Source: Limnoperna fortunei
Lineage: Eukaryota > Mollusca > Bivalvia > Mytilida > Modiolidae
Direction of reading: 5' to 3'
Length of the DNA stretch: 64,000 bases
Assembly (NCBI GenBank): GCA_944474755.1
Contig: OX104125.1
Span: 47,317,599 to 47,381,598 of the forward strand
The notes beneath the pieces are model-generated. The model saw only the letters and a list, made by a program, of their open reading frames with translations. It was not told where the DNA came from and ran no database searches. Below are positions 1-12,640 of the stretch, one piece after another. The stretch's first letter is position 1, and the number at the start of each line of letters is the position of its first letter. Both the position numbers and the translations under genes were made by a program.

Positions 1-65
1 ATTTTTACCGAGCTGTAAGGTGAGTTGAATCCGAGTTGAATATATTTTTATGAGGGTTGATTGTT

Positions 66-180
66 TGTTTTAATGATGTTTAACGCCACTTTCAGCAATT
101 ATTCAGCTTTATCATGGCGTTCAGTTTTTATTTGGTGGGAAAGCTGGATTACCTGCAGAAAACATCCCACCTTCGCAATG
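66..180 (-). mobile_element. SINE fragment, tail half
   Basis: Degenerate copy of the window's main SINE in reverse orientation. It begins with the (CAAA)n-type tail, then the conserved block around GTTTAACGCCACTTTC, then the 'atggcgt-cagttttta' block. The tRNA-like head is absent. The best reference copy is at 60643-60900. Confidence 0.75.
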
Positions 181-1619
181 AGGGTTGATAAAAATTGATG
201 TCAACCGATGTTATAGAAATAAATTATAGTTCTGGCTTATGCTAACTAAGCAATATAGGGTAAGCTTATTCCTAAGATATGCTAGGTTATGGAATCATTA
301 TAAATTTTAGTGATATCTGCTGTGTTAAGTAAGTGTCGAGCAGCCAATCCCAATTGAGGGCTAGGAAAAAAAATGACGTGATATGTTTTACATAATTGAT
401 TGTTTTTTATTAATTTATTATACCATTTTTATTCATAGGGAACTCACACCTTTTTGTTTTGTTAACAGTGTAGGTTTAATTAACCCTTTAATAATGCTAG
501 GTTATGGATCTAAGATAAGTCTAGTAATTATTAACTTCCTCTTATATATAAAGAGGGGTAGTGAACACCCTGCTAGTGTTTTAGCTATTTTTACTCTAAG
601 CTCTTTACTTGTGAAGCTACAATAAATGGTTCTTGCATAACCAACTTTGTTAGCATTAACCTTAATTCACTGTATATGTGTTGATGATAAGTAGTTTTGG
701 ATAACTCGCTATGAGCAACATGTAGATAGGTGGTGGGTTAGTGCTGGGCGTAGTATATTTCAGCCAGTGGTCGGTTTTTCTGCTTGGGACATTTATTCAG
801 GACCGACTATACTGGATCACTTCTGTGTTTTACCTTTTATATTTGTTGTATATATATATATATATATTGTAATTTGCGCATGCTCTCACAAAGTTGCTAA
901 CAGTATACATCAACTTGATTGATGGTTGCTCCAGACAGCGGAGGGATTCTACATAACAAGAAGAAGATATAGTCGATACATGTTTTATTACATGATTAAT
1001 TATCTGAATAGATTTAATAGGAAAGTAATGATATTTAGGTCAAAGTTAATTCAGACAGCAGCATCATATTTAATTTAAGACACTAACAAGGTTCTGGAAT
1101 CTATTTTAAGGATACTCCAGTGTGACATAACTTTCCAGCGCACTTGCTGATAGCTTGTTATATTTGAAGCCCATTTCAGGTTGTTTTTATGCTATATTGT
1201 TCCATTTGAAGGCATTTTAAGCCAGTCAAATGAAAGAATTTTTATAGTCGTACAATAAAAGTTGCGAATCGACTGTTCTAAGGGACTAACAAAGGTTCAG
1301 AATAAATTGTTCCAAGAGTTTAACAGTTTTTATATACTAGTAACTTGTGCCATAAGATCTACATTCCAAGTTTGACATGTTCGATCAGATTGACAAAGGT
1401 TGTAATAGCTTGATTTGTTGAAAAATGTATGTAAATAAACAATATCTACAAACTTGTGTGACACATGATATTATACTAGTTGTTTGTAAATAAATTAATT
1501 AAATGTTTTATAGATTTGTTAAAATGGTATTTATTGCATTTAAAGTAAACTTCTACTTAGAAATAACATGATGATAACAATAGTTATTAAAGTTAGTATC
1601 ATGTCACTCATCTTGTGAA
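181..1619. other. No gene recognised; single-copy-looking AT-rich DNA
   Basis: No open frame here resembles a known protein; the 80-codon frame at 383-625 is AT-rich and unconvincing. A (TA)n run lies at about 849-868. No other repeat or RNA gene was seen. Confidence 0.5.
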
Positions 1620-1815
1620 AGGGGCCTTGTTTGCTAAGATGTTGCAATAGTCAGTCATCTAGTATTGATCATTAGACAGTCAACACCGAGGTTGCAAGTT
1701 CAAGCATAAGTGCAGGTGGGGTGTGGTAGAATCAACAACCTCCCACGCCATTAAAAAGATGCTATGAAATATCTTTAAAGTTACTGATACATCATTCAAA
1801 CAAACAACACATATC
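1620..1815 (+). mobile_element. Degenerate SINE, forward
   Basis: Forward-oriented, diverged copy of the main SINE. The stretch 'tcaacaccgaggttgcaagttcaagc' (about 1680-1706) is the B-box region. It is followed by a shrunken middle, a remnant of the 'acgccat' block and a tail ending in 'cattcaaacaaacaac'. Alignment to the reference copy at 60643-60900 shows many substitutions and internal deletions, so it is an old copy. Confidence 0.6.
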
Positions 1816-1882
1816 ATGACACAATATATATAACTATACAGGATAATACTAAACATGAAGGAAATATCAAGTCATGTAAAAA

Positions 1883-2268
1883 GGGCATGAACCCGGGTGC
1901 TCAAAAATTGGCATGAAACCGGGTGCTCAAATATGGGCATGAAGCTGGTTGCTCAAGTATATGGGCATGGAACCACGTGCTCAGATATGACCGTGAATCC
2001 AAGTGCTCAAAAATGGGCATGAAACCGGGTGCTCAAATATGGGCATAAAACCGGGTTCTCAAAAATGGCATGAAACTGGGTGCTCAAATATGGCATGAAA
2101 CCGGGTGTTCAAAAATGGGCATACAACCGAGTGCTCAAATATGGGCATGAAACTGGGTGCTGAAGTATGGCATGAAACCGGGTGTTCAAAAATGTGTATA
2201 AAACCGGGTGCTCAAATATGAGGATGAAACCTGGTGCATGAAATAGGCATAAAACCGATTGCCTGAAA
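1883..2268. repeat. 26-bp tandem array, about 15 diverged units
   Basis: Units run 'gggcatgaaaccgggtgctc' plus six A/T-rich bases. They differ by several substitutions and 1-2-bp indels, so the array is old or little homogenised. No open frame runs through it. Confidence 0.9.
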
Positions 2269-2401
2269 ATTGAAAAGCTATTCCTGTACAGTTTACATCT
2301 TTCAAGTATTTCTAAGCTAAGATATTTGTAGGATTTATAATCAAAGGTTCAGTGTTAAAATTAAATGTGCTCTACGATGGTGGCCGTCTTAGATTTATGA
2401 T

Positions 2402-2761
2402 TTGCACCAAATCTTTAAATTAAAAGAGGGTTATTTGAAGTACATTTCTGAATTATCGCAATTTAATCTGCCATTTTTTTGTCAGAAAATTAATTTGAAT
2501 TTTCCTAAAAACTACTTTGAATTGTCAATCTGCAAAAACATATTACAAATAAATGATAACTATCCTGTTTTAATTTCTACGCGATTTGGTTTAAATTTGT
2601 ATTGGGTTTCTGAGAAGAATTTTTGTTTGTTTGAATGTTGGTTTAACGCCACTTTCAACAATTTTTCAGCTATTTCATGGCTTTTATTGGGGGAGGAAGC
2701 CGGAGTACCCGGAGAGAACCCCCGACCTGCGGTAGGAAAACTGGCAATCCTTGTCAATTAA
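2402..2761 (+). other. Open frame running into a SINE; probably not a gene
   Basis: A 119-codon frame whose last 40 or so codons (from about 2626) are read from an inverted SINE tail, including 'EEAGVPGENPRPAVGKLAILVN'-type sequence that any SINE copy in this frame would give. The upstream 75 codons are AT-rich and match nothing I recognise. Most likely fortuitous. A SINE exonised into a host reading frame is the alternative, but no splice evidence was seen. Confidence 0.15.
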
Positions 2762-2776
2762 GATTGTAGTCGAGTA
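2625..2776 (-). mobile_element. SINE, 3' two thirds
   Basis: Well-preserved reverse-oriented copy: (CAAA)-type tail, GTTTAACGCCACTTTC block, 'gaggaagccggagtacccgg' block and 'aggaaaactggcaatccttg' block in the same order as 60643-60900. A short deletion has removed part of the 'gcgtccag' segment. It stops near the 'gtcgagtac' position, before the tRNA-like head, so it is 5'-truncated as expected for a SINE. Confidence 0.85.
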
Positions 2777-4678
2777 CTTTCTGTGAAGAAGCTGTTTGGT
2801 TATACGTATTATCCAAAGGGTCCTATATTACGTTCCAATGTGGCGATCATCTTGGATGTAGGTTCTGCACCAAACACTGAAAAGACGGAGGACCATCTGA
2901 GGCACATGTCTATAATATCACAAATTTATCTGTCAAACGGTTGGTCAGAAGCTTTTTAAATTTCAGCTTATCAATAAAAATAAATGGACCTGACAGCTAT
3001 GCTGAATATTCTATAAACACAAAAAAGTCTAATGAACATTCCTGCTTTGTTTGGTTTGGCAATTTGCAGTGTCTTTTGGGAACAAGATTGACGTGTGAAA
3101 ACTGCATAGCCGCCGACAACGTTGGCCTAGTGAAAAGAGTAGCGCATTCAGAGATACGTGTATATAATTATGTCTATGCATGGCGCATTTAACCAAAAGC
3201 AAAATGCGTTTAAAAACTCCATATTTTTCCAATTTTTTTTACAATGACCTCTCTGGGACATTACTCTGTGCTTTTTCCAATGCTCGACCTACAGAACTGC
3301 CCGGTGCGTTCCCAGGTGGCAGATAAGGGAAGTCCTCTCCATGGGTGTTCTCACGTGTTTTGAGAGTGACATGCTCCTTGCGCGAGTATTACCCCTTTTT
3401 TAGATTTCGAAAAAAGAGTAGGTTCATTTTCGCTGCTACAAAAGGCTTGATTGTTTTGTCCCTGCCCGGTAATACATACTTTTTCAGGTGGCAGTCGCAA
3501 TTTTTTTTCCGTTAGCCCATCCACTTTCCCGTTAATTATTTTGCGTGAAATACAGATCGCTGGACGTGAAGCAAACATCCAATCAAATGGCTGCTCTCGG
3601 CTTCCTCGATGTATCGTTTGTTCTCGTCTCAAATACGTAAATATTGTTTGATTGACATCAAGCTATCATTGAACCAGTCGACCAATTTTTCATAATTTGC
3701 CTTGTGTGACCCGACCCTGGACCTTGAATTAATTACTCCAACTTTCAGGATAAATATGTATAAGCCTATTTTCTTTCTCAGTTAATACCTTGTTATTGCT
3801 TTTTTCTTGCATATTCGAGGTTTCTTTACGCTTCAATAAATGGGTTAATTTGACGTTTACGGCACCGGACGTATCAACATGTATTTCTAAGAAACCTGTT
3901 TAAAACACTAATCCATACATTTATCACTGTAATTTCCTTTAAAATGCTTAATCTTTATCAAAGTACTGGAAGTGCTGACAGTTGACAAATTTTAACACGG
4001 GTGAGGGGGGGGGGGCTAGAGGGGGGTCCATTAACAGGTTAACAATTTTTTATTTTTCCCAAAACAGATAACAGTAAATTTAAAATAATGATAACAGATA
4101 ACAGCAATTTACATTAGAAAATAGAAAACAGTGAGTTCAAAAATAAAAAAAAAACATATAACAGCAGAAACTCATCGAAAAGGTTTTTATTTTAATAACA
4201 ATGTCAATTTTCAAGAAAACAGATAACAGCTAATGGTTGAAAAACAGTTAACAGTTACTTTATTTAAAAAAAAACCTGTTAACACACCTGTAAAAATGCA
4301 TGCCCAAAACACCAAACAAAAAATATCTTGCCCCCCCCCCCCCCCCAACTTCACGGGGTGTTTCATTGTTAAACTATATATAGCTAGGATCAACATCAAA
4401 GAGGAAAGGCGACATTCAGTACCTCAGTTCTCATTTGAAAGAAGTAAAATACCTCTGCCCTACAACAGATAATTAGTTAAAGGTATGATGGACCCTTTAT
4501 GGAAATATTGTAAAGACTTTTAATTCGCACATTTCTCAATATAATTCTCAGAAATTTGGGATATACGACGCCGCTATTAGTAATAACTAAATGATTAAAA
4601 TCGACAAACAATCGATCTGTCGGCTATATTTAGAAAACAGAACAGATAAACAGATGTCGTTGGGAGTGGTGGAATTTC
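2777..4678. other. No gene recognised; homopolymer-bounded patch at 4005-4346
   Basis: No protein family was recognised. At 4005-4346 an 11-G run and a 16-C run bracket a region rich in the motif 'aaacagataacag' and in 'aacctgttaac' palindromes, so the two sides form a loose inverted repeat. The stretch at 3385-3445 resembles 57510-57580 ('ccttttttag.tttcgaaaaa' and flanks), probably a dispersed repeat. Confidence 0.4.
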
Positions 4679-7600
4679 ATGTCTGAAAGAGCGCGCTGTG
4701 ATTTCTTGTTTGAAGGAGGGTGCTGTGATTTGTCTTAAGGAGAGTGCCGTGATTTGTCTGAAGGAGAGTGCTGTGATTTCTTGTCTGAAGGAGAGTGCCG
4801 TGATTTGTCTGAAGACGAGTGCTCTGTTTTGTCTGAAGGAGAGTGCTGTGATTTGTCTGAAGGAGAGTGCTGTGATTTGTCTGAAGGAGAGTGTTGTAAT
4901 TTGTCTGAAGGAGAGTGCTGTGATTTGTCTGAAGGAGAGTGCTGTGTTTTGTCTGAAGGAGAGTGCTGTGTTTTGTCTGAAGGAGAGTACTGTGATTTGT
5001 CTGAAGGAGAGTGCCGTGATTTGTCTGAAGGAGAGTGCTGTGTTTTGTCTGAAGGAGAGTACTGTGATTTGTCTTAAGGAGAGTGCTGTAATTTGTCTGA
5101 AGGAGAGTGTTGGATTTGTCTTAAGGAGAGTGCCGTGATTTGTCTGAAGGAGAGTGCCGTGATTTGTCTGAAGGAGAGTGTTGGATTTGTCTTAAGGAGA
5201 GTGCCGTGATTTGTCTTTAGGAAAGTGCCGTGATTTGTCTGATGGAGAATGCTGTGATTTGTCTGAAGGAGAGTGCTGTGATTTGTCTTAAGGAGAGTGT
5301 TGGATTGTCTTAAGGAGAGTGCCGTGATTTGTCTTAAGGAGAGTGCTGTGATTTCTTGTTTTAAGGAGAATGCCGTGATTTGTCTGAATGAGGGTGCTGT
5401 GATTTGTCTGAAGGAGAGTGTCGTGATTTGTCTTAAGGAGAGTGCCGTGATTTGTCTGAAGGAGAATGCCGTGATTTGTCTGAAGGAGAGTGACGTGATT
5501 TGTCTGAAGGAGAGTGCCGTGTTTCGTCTTAAGGAGAGTGCCGTGATTTGTCTTAAGGAGAGTGCCGTGATTTGTCTGAAGGAGAGTGCTGTGATTTGTC
5601 TGAAGGAGAGTGCTTTGTTTTGTCTGAAGGAGAGTACTGTGATTTGTCTTAAGGAGAGTGCCGTGATTTGTCTGAATGAGAGTGCTGTGTTTTGTCTTAA
5701 GGAGAGTGCCGTGATTTGTCTTAAGGAGAGTGCCGTGATTTGTCTGAAGGAGAGTGCTGTGATTTGTCTGAAGGAGAGTGCTGTGTTTTGTCTGAATGAG
5801 AGTACTGTGATTTGTCTTAAGGAGAGTGCTGTGATTTGCCTAAAGGAGAGTGCCGTGATTTGTCTGAAGGAGAGTGTTGGATTTGTCTTAAGGAGAGTGC
5901 TGTGTTTTGTCTTAAGGAGAGTGCCGTGATTTGTCTGAAGGAGAATGCTGTGAGTTGTCTGAAGGAGAGTGCTGTGATTTGCCTGAAGGAGAGTGCCGTG
6001 ATTTGTCTTAAGGAGAGTGTCGTGATTTGTCTTAAGGAGAGTGCTGTGATTTCTTGTCTTAAGGAGAGTGCCGTGATTTGTCTGAAGGAGAGTGCCGTGA
6101 TTTTTCTTAAGGAGAGTGCCGTGATTTGTCTGAAGGAGAGTGTTGTGATTTCTTGTCTGAAGGAGAGTGTCGTGATTTGCCTGAAGGAGAGTGCTGTGAT
6201 TTCTTGTCTGAAGGAGAGTGCCGTGATTTGTCTGAAGGAGTGTTCTGTGTCTTGTCTGAAGGAGAGTGCTGTGATTTGTCTTAAGGAGAGTGTTGTGATT
6301 TGTCTGAATGAGAGTGCTGTGATTTGTCTGAAGGAGAGTGCCGTGATTTGTCTGAAGGAGAGTGCCGTGATTTGTCTTAAGGAGAGTGCCGTGATTTGTC
6401 TGAAGGAGAGTGCTGTGATTTCTTGTCTGAAGGAGAGTGCCGTGATTTGTCTGAAGGAGAATGCTGTGAGTTGTCTGAAGGAGAGTGCTGTGATTTGCCT
6501 GAAGGAGAGTGCCGTGATTTGTCTTAAGGAGAGTGTCGTGATTTGTCTTAAGGAGAGTGCTGTGATTTCTTGTCTTAAGGAGAGTGCCGTGATTTGTCTG
6601 AAGGAGAGTGCCGTGATTTTTCTTAAGGAGAGTGCCGTGATTTGTCTGAAGGAGAGTGTTGTGATTTCTTGTCTGAAGGAGAGTGTCGTGATTTGTCTTA
6701 AGGAGAGTGCTGTGATTTCTTGTCTGAAGGAGAGTGCTTTTATTTCTTGTCTGAAGGAGAATGCCGTGATTTGTCTGAAGGAGAGTGTCGTGATTTGTCT
6801 GAGGGAAAGTGCTGTGTTTTGTCTTAAGGAGAGTGCAGAGATTTGTCTTAAGGAGAGTGCTGTAATTTGTCTGAAGGAGAGTGCTGTAATCTGTCTGAAG
6901 GAGAGTGCTGTGATTTGTCTGAAGGAGAGTGCTGTGATTTGTCTTAAGGAGAGTGCTGTGATTTGTCTTAAGGAGAGTTCTGTGATTTGTCTTAAGGAGA
7001 GTGCTGTGATTAGTCTGAATGAGAGTGCCGTGATTTGTCTTAAGGAGAGTGCTGTGATTTCTCGTCTGAAGGAGAGTGCTTTGATTTCTTGTCTGAAGGA
7101 GAGTGCTGTGTTTTGTCTGAAGGAGAGTACTGTGAATCGTCTGCAGGAGAGTGCTGTGATTTGTCTGAAGTAGAGTGCTGTGTTTTGTCTGAATGAGAGT
7201 ACTGTGATTTGTCTTAAGGAGAGTGCTGTGATTTGTCTAAAGGAGAGTGCCGTGATTTGTCTGAAGGAGAGTGTTGGATTTGTCTTAAGGAGAGTGCTGT
7301 GTTTTGTCTTAAGGAGAGTGCCGTGATTTGTCTGAAGGAGAATGCTGTGAGTTGTCTGAAGGAGAGTGCTGTTATTTGTCTGAAGGAGAGTGCCGTGATT
7401 TGTCTTAAGGAGAGTGTCGTGATTTGTCTTAAGGAGAGTGCTGTGATTTTTTGTCTTAAGGAGAGTGCCGTGATTTGTCTGAAGGAGAGTGCCGTGATTT
7501 GTCTTAAGGAGAGTGCCGTGATTTGTCTGAAGGAGAATGTTGTGATTTCTTGTCTGAAGGAGAGTGTCGTGATTTGTTTGAAGGAGAGTGCTGTGATTTC

Positions 7601-10600
7601 TTGTCTGAAGGAGAGTGCTGTAATTTGTCTGAAGGAGTGTTCTGTTTCTTGTCTGAAGGAGAGTGCTGTGATTTGTCTTAAGGAGAGTGTTGTGATTTGT
7701 CTCAATGATAGTGCTGTGATTTGTCTGAAGGAGAGTGCCGTGATTTGTCTTAAGGAGAGTGCCATGATTTGTCTGAAGGAGAGTGCCGTGATTTCTTGTC
7801 TGAAGGAGAGTGCTGTGTTTTGTCTGAAGGAGAGTACTGTGATTTGTCTGAAGGATAGTGCTGTGATTTGTCTTAAGGAGAGTGCCGTGATTTGTCTTAA
7901 GGAGAGTGCTGTGATTTGTCTGAATGAGAGTACCGTGATTTGTCTTAAGGAGAGTGCTGTGATTTCTTGTCTGAAGGAGAGTGCTTTGATTTATTGTCTG
8001 AAGGAGAATGCCGTGATTTGTCTGAAGGAGAGTGTCGTGATTTGTCTGAATGAGAGTGCTGTGTTTTGTCTTAAGGAGAGTGCCGAGATTTGTCTTAAGG
8101 AGAGTGCTGTAATTTGTCTGAAGGAGAGTGCTGTGATTTGTCTGAAGGAGAGTGTTGGATTTGTCTTAAGGAGAGTGCCGTGATTTGTCTGAAGGAGAGT
8201 GTCGTGATTTGTCTGAAGGAGAGTGTTGGATTTGTCTTAAGGAGAGTGCTGTGTTTTGTCTTAAGGAGAGTGCCGTGATTTGTCTGAAGGAGAATGCTGT
8301 GAGTTGTCTGAAGGAGAGTGCTGTGATTTGTCTGAAGGAGAGTGCCGTGATTTGTCTTAAGGAGAGTGTCGTGATTTGTCTTAAGGAGAGTGCTGTGATT
8401 TTTTGTCTTAAGGAGAGTGCCGTGATTTGTCTGAAGGAGAGTGCCGTGATTTGTCTGAAGGAGAATGTTGTGATTTCTTGTCTGAAGGAGAGTGTCGTGA
8501 TTTGTTTGAAGGAGAGTGCTGTGATTTCTTGTCTGAAGGAGAGTGCTGTGATTTGTCTGAAGGAGTGTTCTGTTTCTTTCTGAAGGAGAGTGCTGTGATT
8601 TGTCTTAAGGAGAGTGTTGTGATTTGTCTCAATGAGAGTGCTGTGATTTGTCTGAAGGAGAGTGTCGTGATTTGTCTTAAGGAGAGTGGCGTGATTTGTC
8701 TTAAGGAGAGTGCCATGATTTGTCTGAAGGAGAGTGCCGTGATTTCTTGTCTGAAGGAGAGTGCTGTGTTTTGTCTGAAGGAGAGTACTGTGATTTGTCT
8801 GAAGGAGAGTGCTGTGATTTGTCTTAAGGAGAGTGCCGTGATTTGTCTTAAGGAGAGTGCTGTGATTTGTCTGAATGAGAGTGCCGTGATTTGTCTTAAG
8901 GAGAGTGCTGTGATTTCTTGTCTGAAGGAGAGTGCTTTGATTTATTGTCTGAAGGAGAATGCCGTGATTTGTCTGAAGGAGAGTGTCGTGATTTGTCTGA
9001 ATGAGAGTGCTGTGTTTTGTCTTAAGGAGAGTGCCGAGATTGTCTTAAGGAGAGTGCTGTAATTTGTCTGAAGGAGAGTGCTGTGATTTGTCTGAAGGAG
9101 AGTGTTGGATTTGTCTTAAGGAGAGTGCCGTGATTTGTCTGAAGGAGAGTGTCGTGATTTGTCTGAAGGAGAGTGTTGGATTTGTCTGAAGGAGAGTGCT
9201 GTGTTTTGTCTTAAGGAGAGTGCCGTGATTTGTCTGAAGGAGAATGATGTGAGTTGTCTGAAGGAGAGTGCTGTGATTTGTCTGAAGGAGAGTGCCGTGA
9301 TTTGTCTTAAGGAGAGTTTCGTGATTTGTCTTAAGGAGAGTGCTGTGATTTCTTGTCTTAAGGAGAGTGCCGTGATTTGTCTGAAGGAGAGTGCCGTGAT
9401 TTGTCTTAAGGAGAGTGTCGTGATTTGTCTGAAGGAGAGTGCTGTGTGATTTCTTGTCTGAAGGAGAGTGCTGTGATTTGTCTGAAGGAGTGTTCTGTGT
9501 CTTGTCTGAAGGAGAGTGCTGTGATTTGTCTTAAGGAGAGTGTTGTGATTTGTCTGAATGAGAGTGCTGTGATTTGTCTGAAGGAGAGTGCCGTGATTTG
9601 TCTTAAGGAGAGTGCCGTGATTTGTCTGAAGGAGAGTGCTGTGATTTCTTGTCTGAAGGAGACTGCTGTGTTTTGTCTGAAGGAGAGTACTGTGATTTGT
9701 TTGAAGGAGAGTGCTGTGATTTGTCTTAAGGAGAGTGCCGTTAAGGAGAGTGCTGTGATTTGTCTGAATGAGAGTGCCGTGATTTGTCTTAAGGAGAGTG
9801 CTGTGATTTCTTGTCTGAAGGAGAGTGCTTTTATTTCTTGTCTGAAGGAGAATGCCGTGATTTGTCTGAAGGAGAGTGTCGTGATTTGTCTGAAGGAGAG
9901 TGCTGTGTTTTGTCTTAAGGAGAGTGCCGAGATTTGTCTTAAGGAGAGTGCTGTAATTTGTCTGAAGCAGAGTGCTGTAATCTGTCTGAAGGAGAGTGCT
10001 GTGATTTGTCTGAAGGAGAGTGTTGGATTTGTCTTAAGGAGAGTGCCGTGATTTGTCTTAAGGAGAGTGTCGTGATTTGTCTGAAGGATAGTGTTGGATT
10101 TGTCTTAAGGAGAGTGCTGTGTTTTGTCTTAAGGAGAGTGCCGTGATTTGTCTGAAGGAGAATGCTGTGAGTTGTCTGAAGGAGAGTGCTGTGATTTGTC
10201 TGAAGGAGAGTGCCGTGATTTGTCTTAAGGAGAGTGTCGTGATTTGTCTTAAGGAGAGTGCTGTGGTTTCTTGTCTTAAGGAGAGTGCCGTGATTTGTCT
10301 GAAGGAGAGTGCCGTGATTTGTCTTAAGGAGAGTGTCGTGATTTGTCTGAAGGAGAGTGTTGCGATTTCTTGTCTGAAGGAGAGTGTCGTGATTTGTCTG
10401 AAGGAGAGTGCTGTGATTTCTTGTCTGAAGGAGAGTGCTGTGATTTGTCTGAAGGAGTGTTCTGTGTCTTGTCTGAAGGAGAGTGTTGTGATTTGTCTTA
10501 AGGAGAGTGTTGTGATTTGTCTGAATGAGAGTGCTGTGATTTGTCTGAAGGAGAGTGCCGTGATTTGTCTTGAGGAGAGTGCCGTGATTTGTCTTAAGGA

Positions 10601-12110
10601 GAGTGCCGTGATTTGTCTGAAGGAGAGTGCTGTGATTTCTTGTCTGAAGGAAAGTGCTGTGTTTTGTCTGAAGGAGAGTACTGTGATTTGTCTGAAGGAG
10701 AGTGCTGTGATTTGTCTTAAGGAGAGTGCTGTGATTTGTCTTAAGGAGAGTGCTGTGATTTGTCTGAATGAGAGTGCCGTGATTTGTCTTAAGGAGAGTG
10801 CCGTGATTTCTTGTCTGAAGGAGAGTGCTTTGATTTCTTGTCTGAAGGAGAGTGCTGTTATTTGTCTGAAGGAGAGTACTGTGAATCGTCTGAAGGAGAG
10901 TGCTGTGATTTGTCTTAAGGAGAGTGCCGTGATTTGTCTTAAGGAGAGTGCTGTGATTTGTCTGAATGAGAGTGCCGTGATTTGTCTTAAGGAGAGTGCT
11001 GTGATTTCTTGTCTGAAGGAGAGTGCTTTGATTTCTTGTCTGAAGGAGAGTGCCGTAATTTGTCTGAAGGAGAGTACTGTGAATCGTCTGCAGGAGAGTT
11101 CTGTGATTTCTTGTCTGAAGGAAAGTGCTGTGTTTTGTCTGAAGGAGAGTACTGTGATTTGTCTGAATGAGAGTGCTGTGATTTGTCTTAAGGAGAGTGC
11201 TGTGATTTGTCTTAAGGAGAGTGCCGTGATTTGTCTGAAGGAGAATGCTGTGAGTTGTCTGAAGGAGAGTGCTGTGATTTGTCTGAAGGAGAGTGCCGTG
11301 ATTTGTCTTAAGGAGAGTGTCGTGATTTGTCTTAAGGAGAGTGCTGTGGTTTCTTGTCTTAAGGAGAGTGCCGTGATTTGTCTGAAGGAGAGTGCCGTGA
11401 TTTGTCTTAAGGAGAGTGCCGTGATTTGTCTGAAGGAGAGTGTTGTGATTTCTTGTCTGAAGGAGAGTGTCGTGATTTGTCTGAAGGAGAGTGCTGTGAT
11501 TTGTCTTAAGGAGAGTGTTGTGATTTGTCTGAATGAGAGTGCTGTGATTTGTCTGAAGGAGAGTGCCGTGATTTGTCTTGAGGAGAGTGCCGTGATTTGT
11601 CTTAAGGAGAGTGCTGTGATTTGTCTGAAGGAGAGTGCTGTGATTTCTTGTCTGAAGGAAAGTGCTGTGATTTGTCTGAATGAGAGTGCCGTGATTTGTC
11701 TTAAGGAGAGTGCCGTGATTTCTTGTCTGAAGGAGAGTGCTTTGATTTCTTGTCTGAAGGAGAGTGCTGTGATTTGTCTGAAGGAGAGTACTGTGAATCG
11801 TCTGAAGGAGAGTGCTGTGATTTGTCTTAAGGAGAGTGCCGTGATTTGTCTTAAGGAGAGTGCTGTGATTTGTCTGAATGAGAGTGCCGTGATTTGTCTT
11901 AAGGAGAGTGCTGTGATTTCTTGTCTGAAGGAGAGTGCTTTGATTTCTTGTCTGAAGGAGAGTGCTGTGATTTGTCTGAAGGAGAGTACTGTGAATCGTC
12001 TGAAGGAGAGTGCTGTGATTTGTCTGAAGTAGAGTGCTGTGATTTGTCTGAAGTAGAGTGCTGTGATTTCTTGTCTTAAAGATAGTGTTGTGATTTCTTG
12101 TCTGAAGGAG
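4679..12110. repeat. 7.4-kb satellite of 24/27-bp units with higher-order period
   Basis: About 300 head-to-tail units. The base unit is 24 bp (GGAGAGTGCTGTGATTTGTC plus four bases). A common 27-bp variant carries an extra three bases ('atttcttgtc'), and a recurring 23-bp variant reads 'gtgttggattt'. Marker variants recur together: 'gagaatgctgtgag' starts at 5941, 6457, 7338, 8290, 9240, 10158 and 11241, giving an ordered multi-unit repeat of about 950 bp. Because 24 and 27 are multiples of three, long frames open on both strands, but the 23-bp variants shift frame and break every one. I therefore call it satellite, not gene. On the + strand a unit has nine G and two C, a strong skew. Confidence 0.97.
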
Positions 12111-12544
12111 AAAACTGGCAAAATGATCTTTGGGAAAAGATGGAATTTTGAATTGGAATAATTGTGTTGTTGGCTAAACCAGAAACATATATTTCTTCAA
12201 ATCTAAGGCCATCCCTTTTCTCTTTTAAATCGAAAGATAATTTTGTTTACGTCCCCAAAAATATACTGCCGACATTTGTCATTATATAGATAACCTGTCA
12301 ATACGTGATGGTCGAATTACACGCTAACGTCTTTTGAATACAAATGCATTTGAGAATTATTGTTCTTTAATTTCCATCAGACATATTATTGCATATGCAT
12401 GCGATGAGAAATAATTTGGCGTTTCTTTGTTAAAATAGAGTAAGATTTAACGTCTTAAGTTTATTGAATAAAAGTTATTTTATTTAAGGTTGAAAATAAA
12501 CAGTAGGTTAAAATTGAATAATTCTTTTGTTTTGTTTTTTTGTT
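12111..12544. other. No feature seen
   Basis: AT-rich sequence between two repeats. No open frame, repeat or RNA gene was recognised. Confidence 0.5.
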
Positions 12545-12640
12545 TTGTTTATTTGAATGTTGTTTAACGCCACTTTCAGCAATTTTTCAGCTGTATCATG
12601 TCGTCCAGTTTTTATTGGTGGAGGAAGTCGTAGTACTTTT
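12545..12640 (-). mobile_element. SINE fragment, tail only
   Basis: Reverse-oriented tail fragment: T-rich (CAAA)n complement, GTTTAACGCCACTTTC block, then 'cgtccagtttttattgg' and 'gaggaagtcg.agtac'. It ends abruptly at about 12640. Tail-only pieces like this are common in the window. Confidence 0.8.

Noticed and set aside
4698..12032. Long proteins of CLKESAVI or TALSFRQI repeats (up to 687 codons)
   Set aside because: The openness follows from 24/27-bp periods; both strands and several frames are open at once, and 23-bp and irregular units break every frame. No non-repeat domain is attached.
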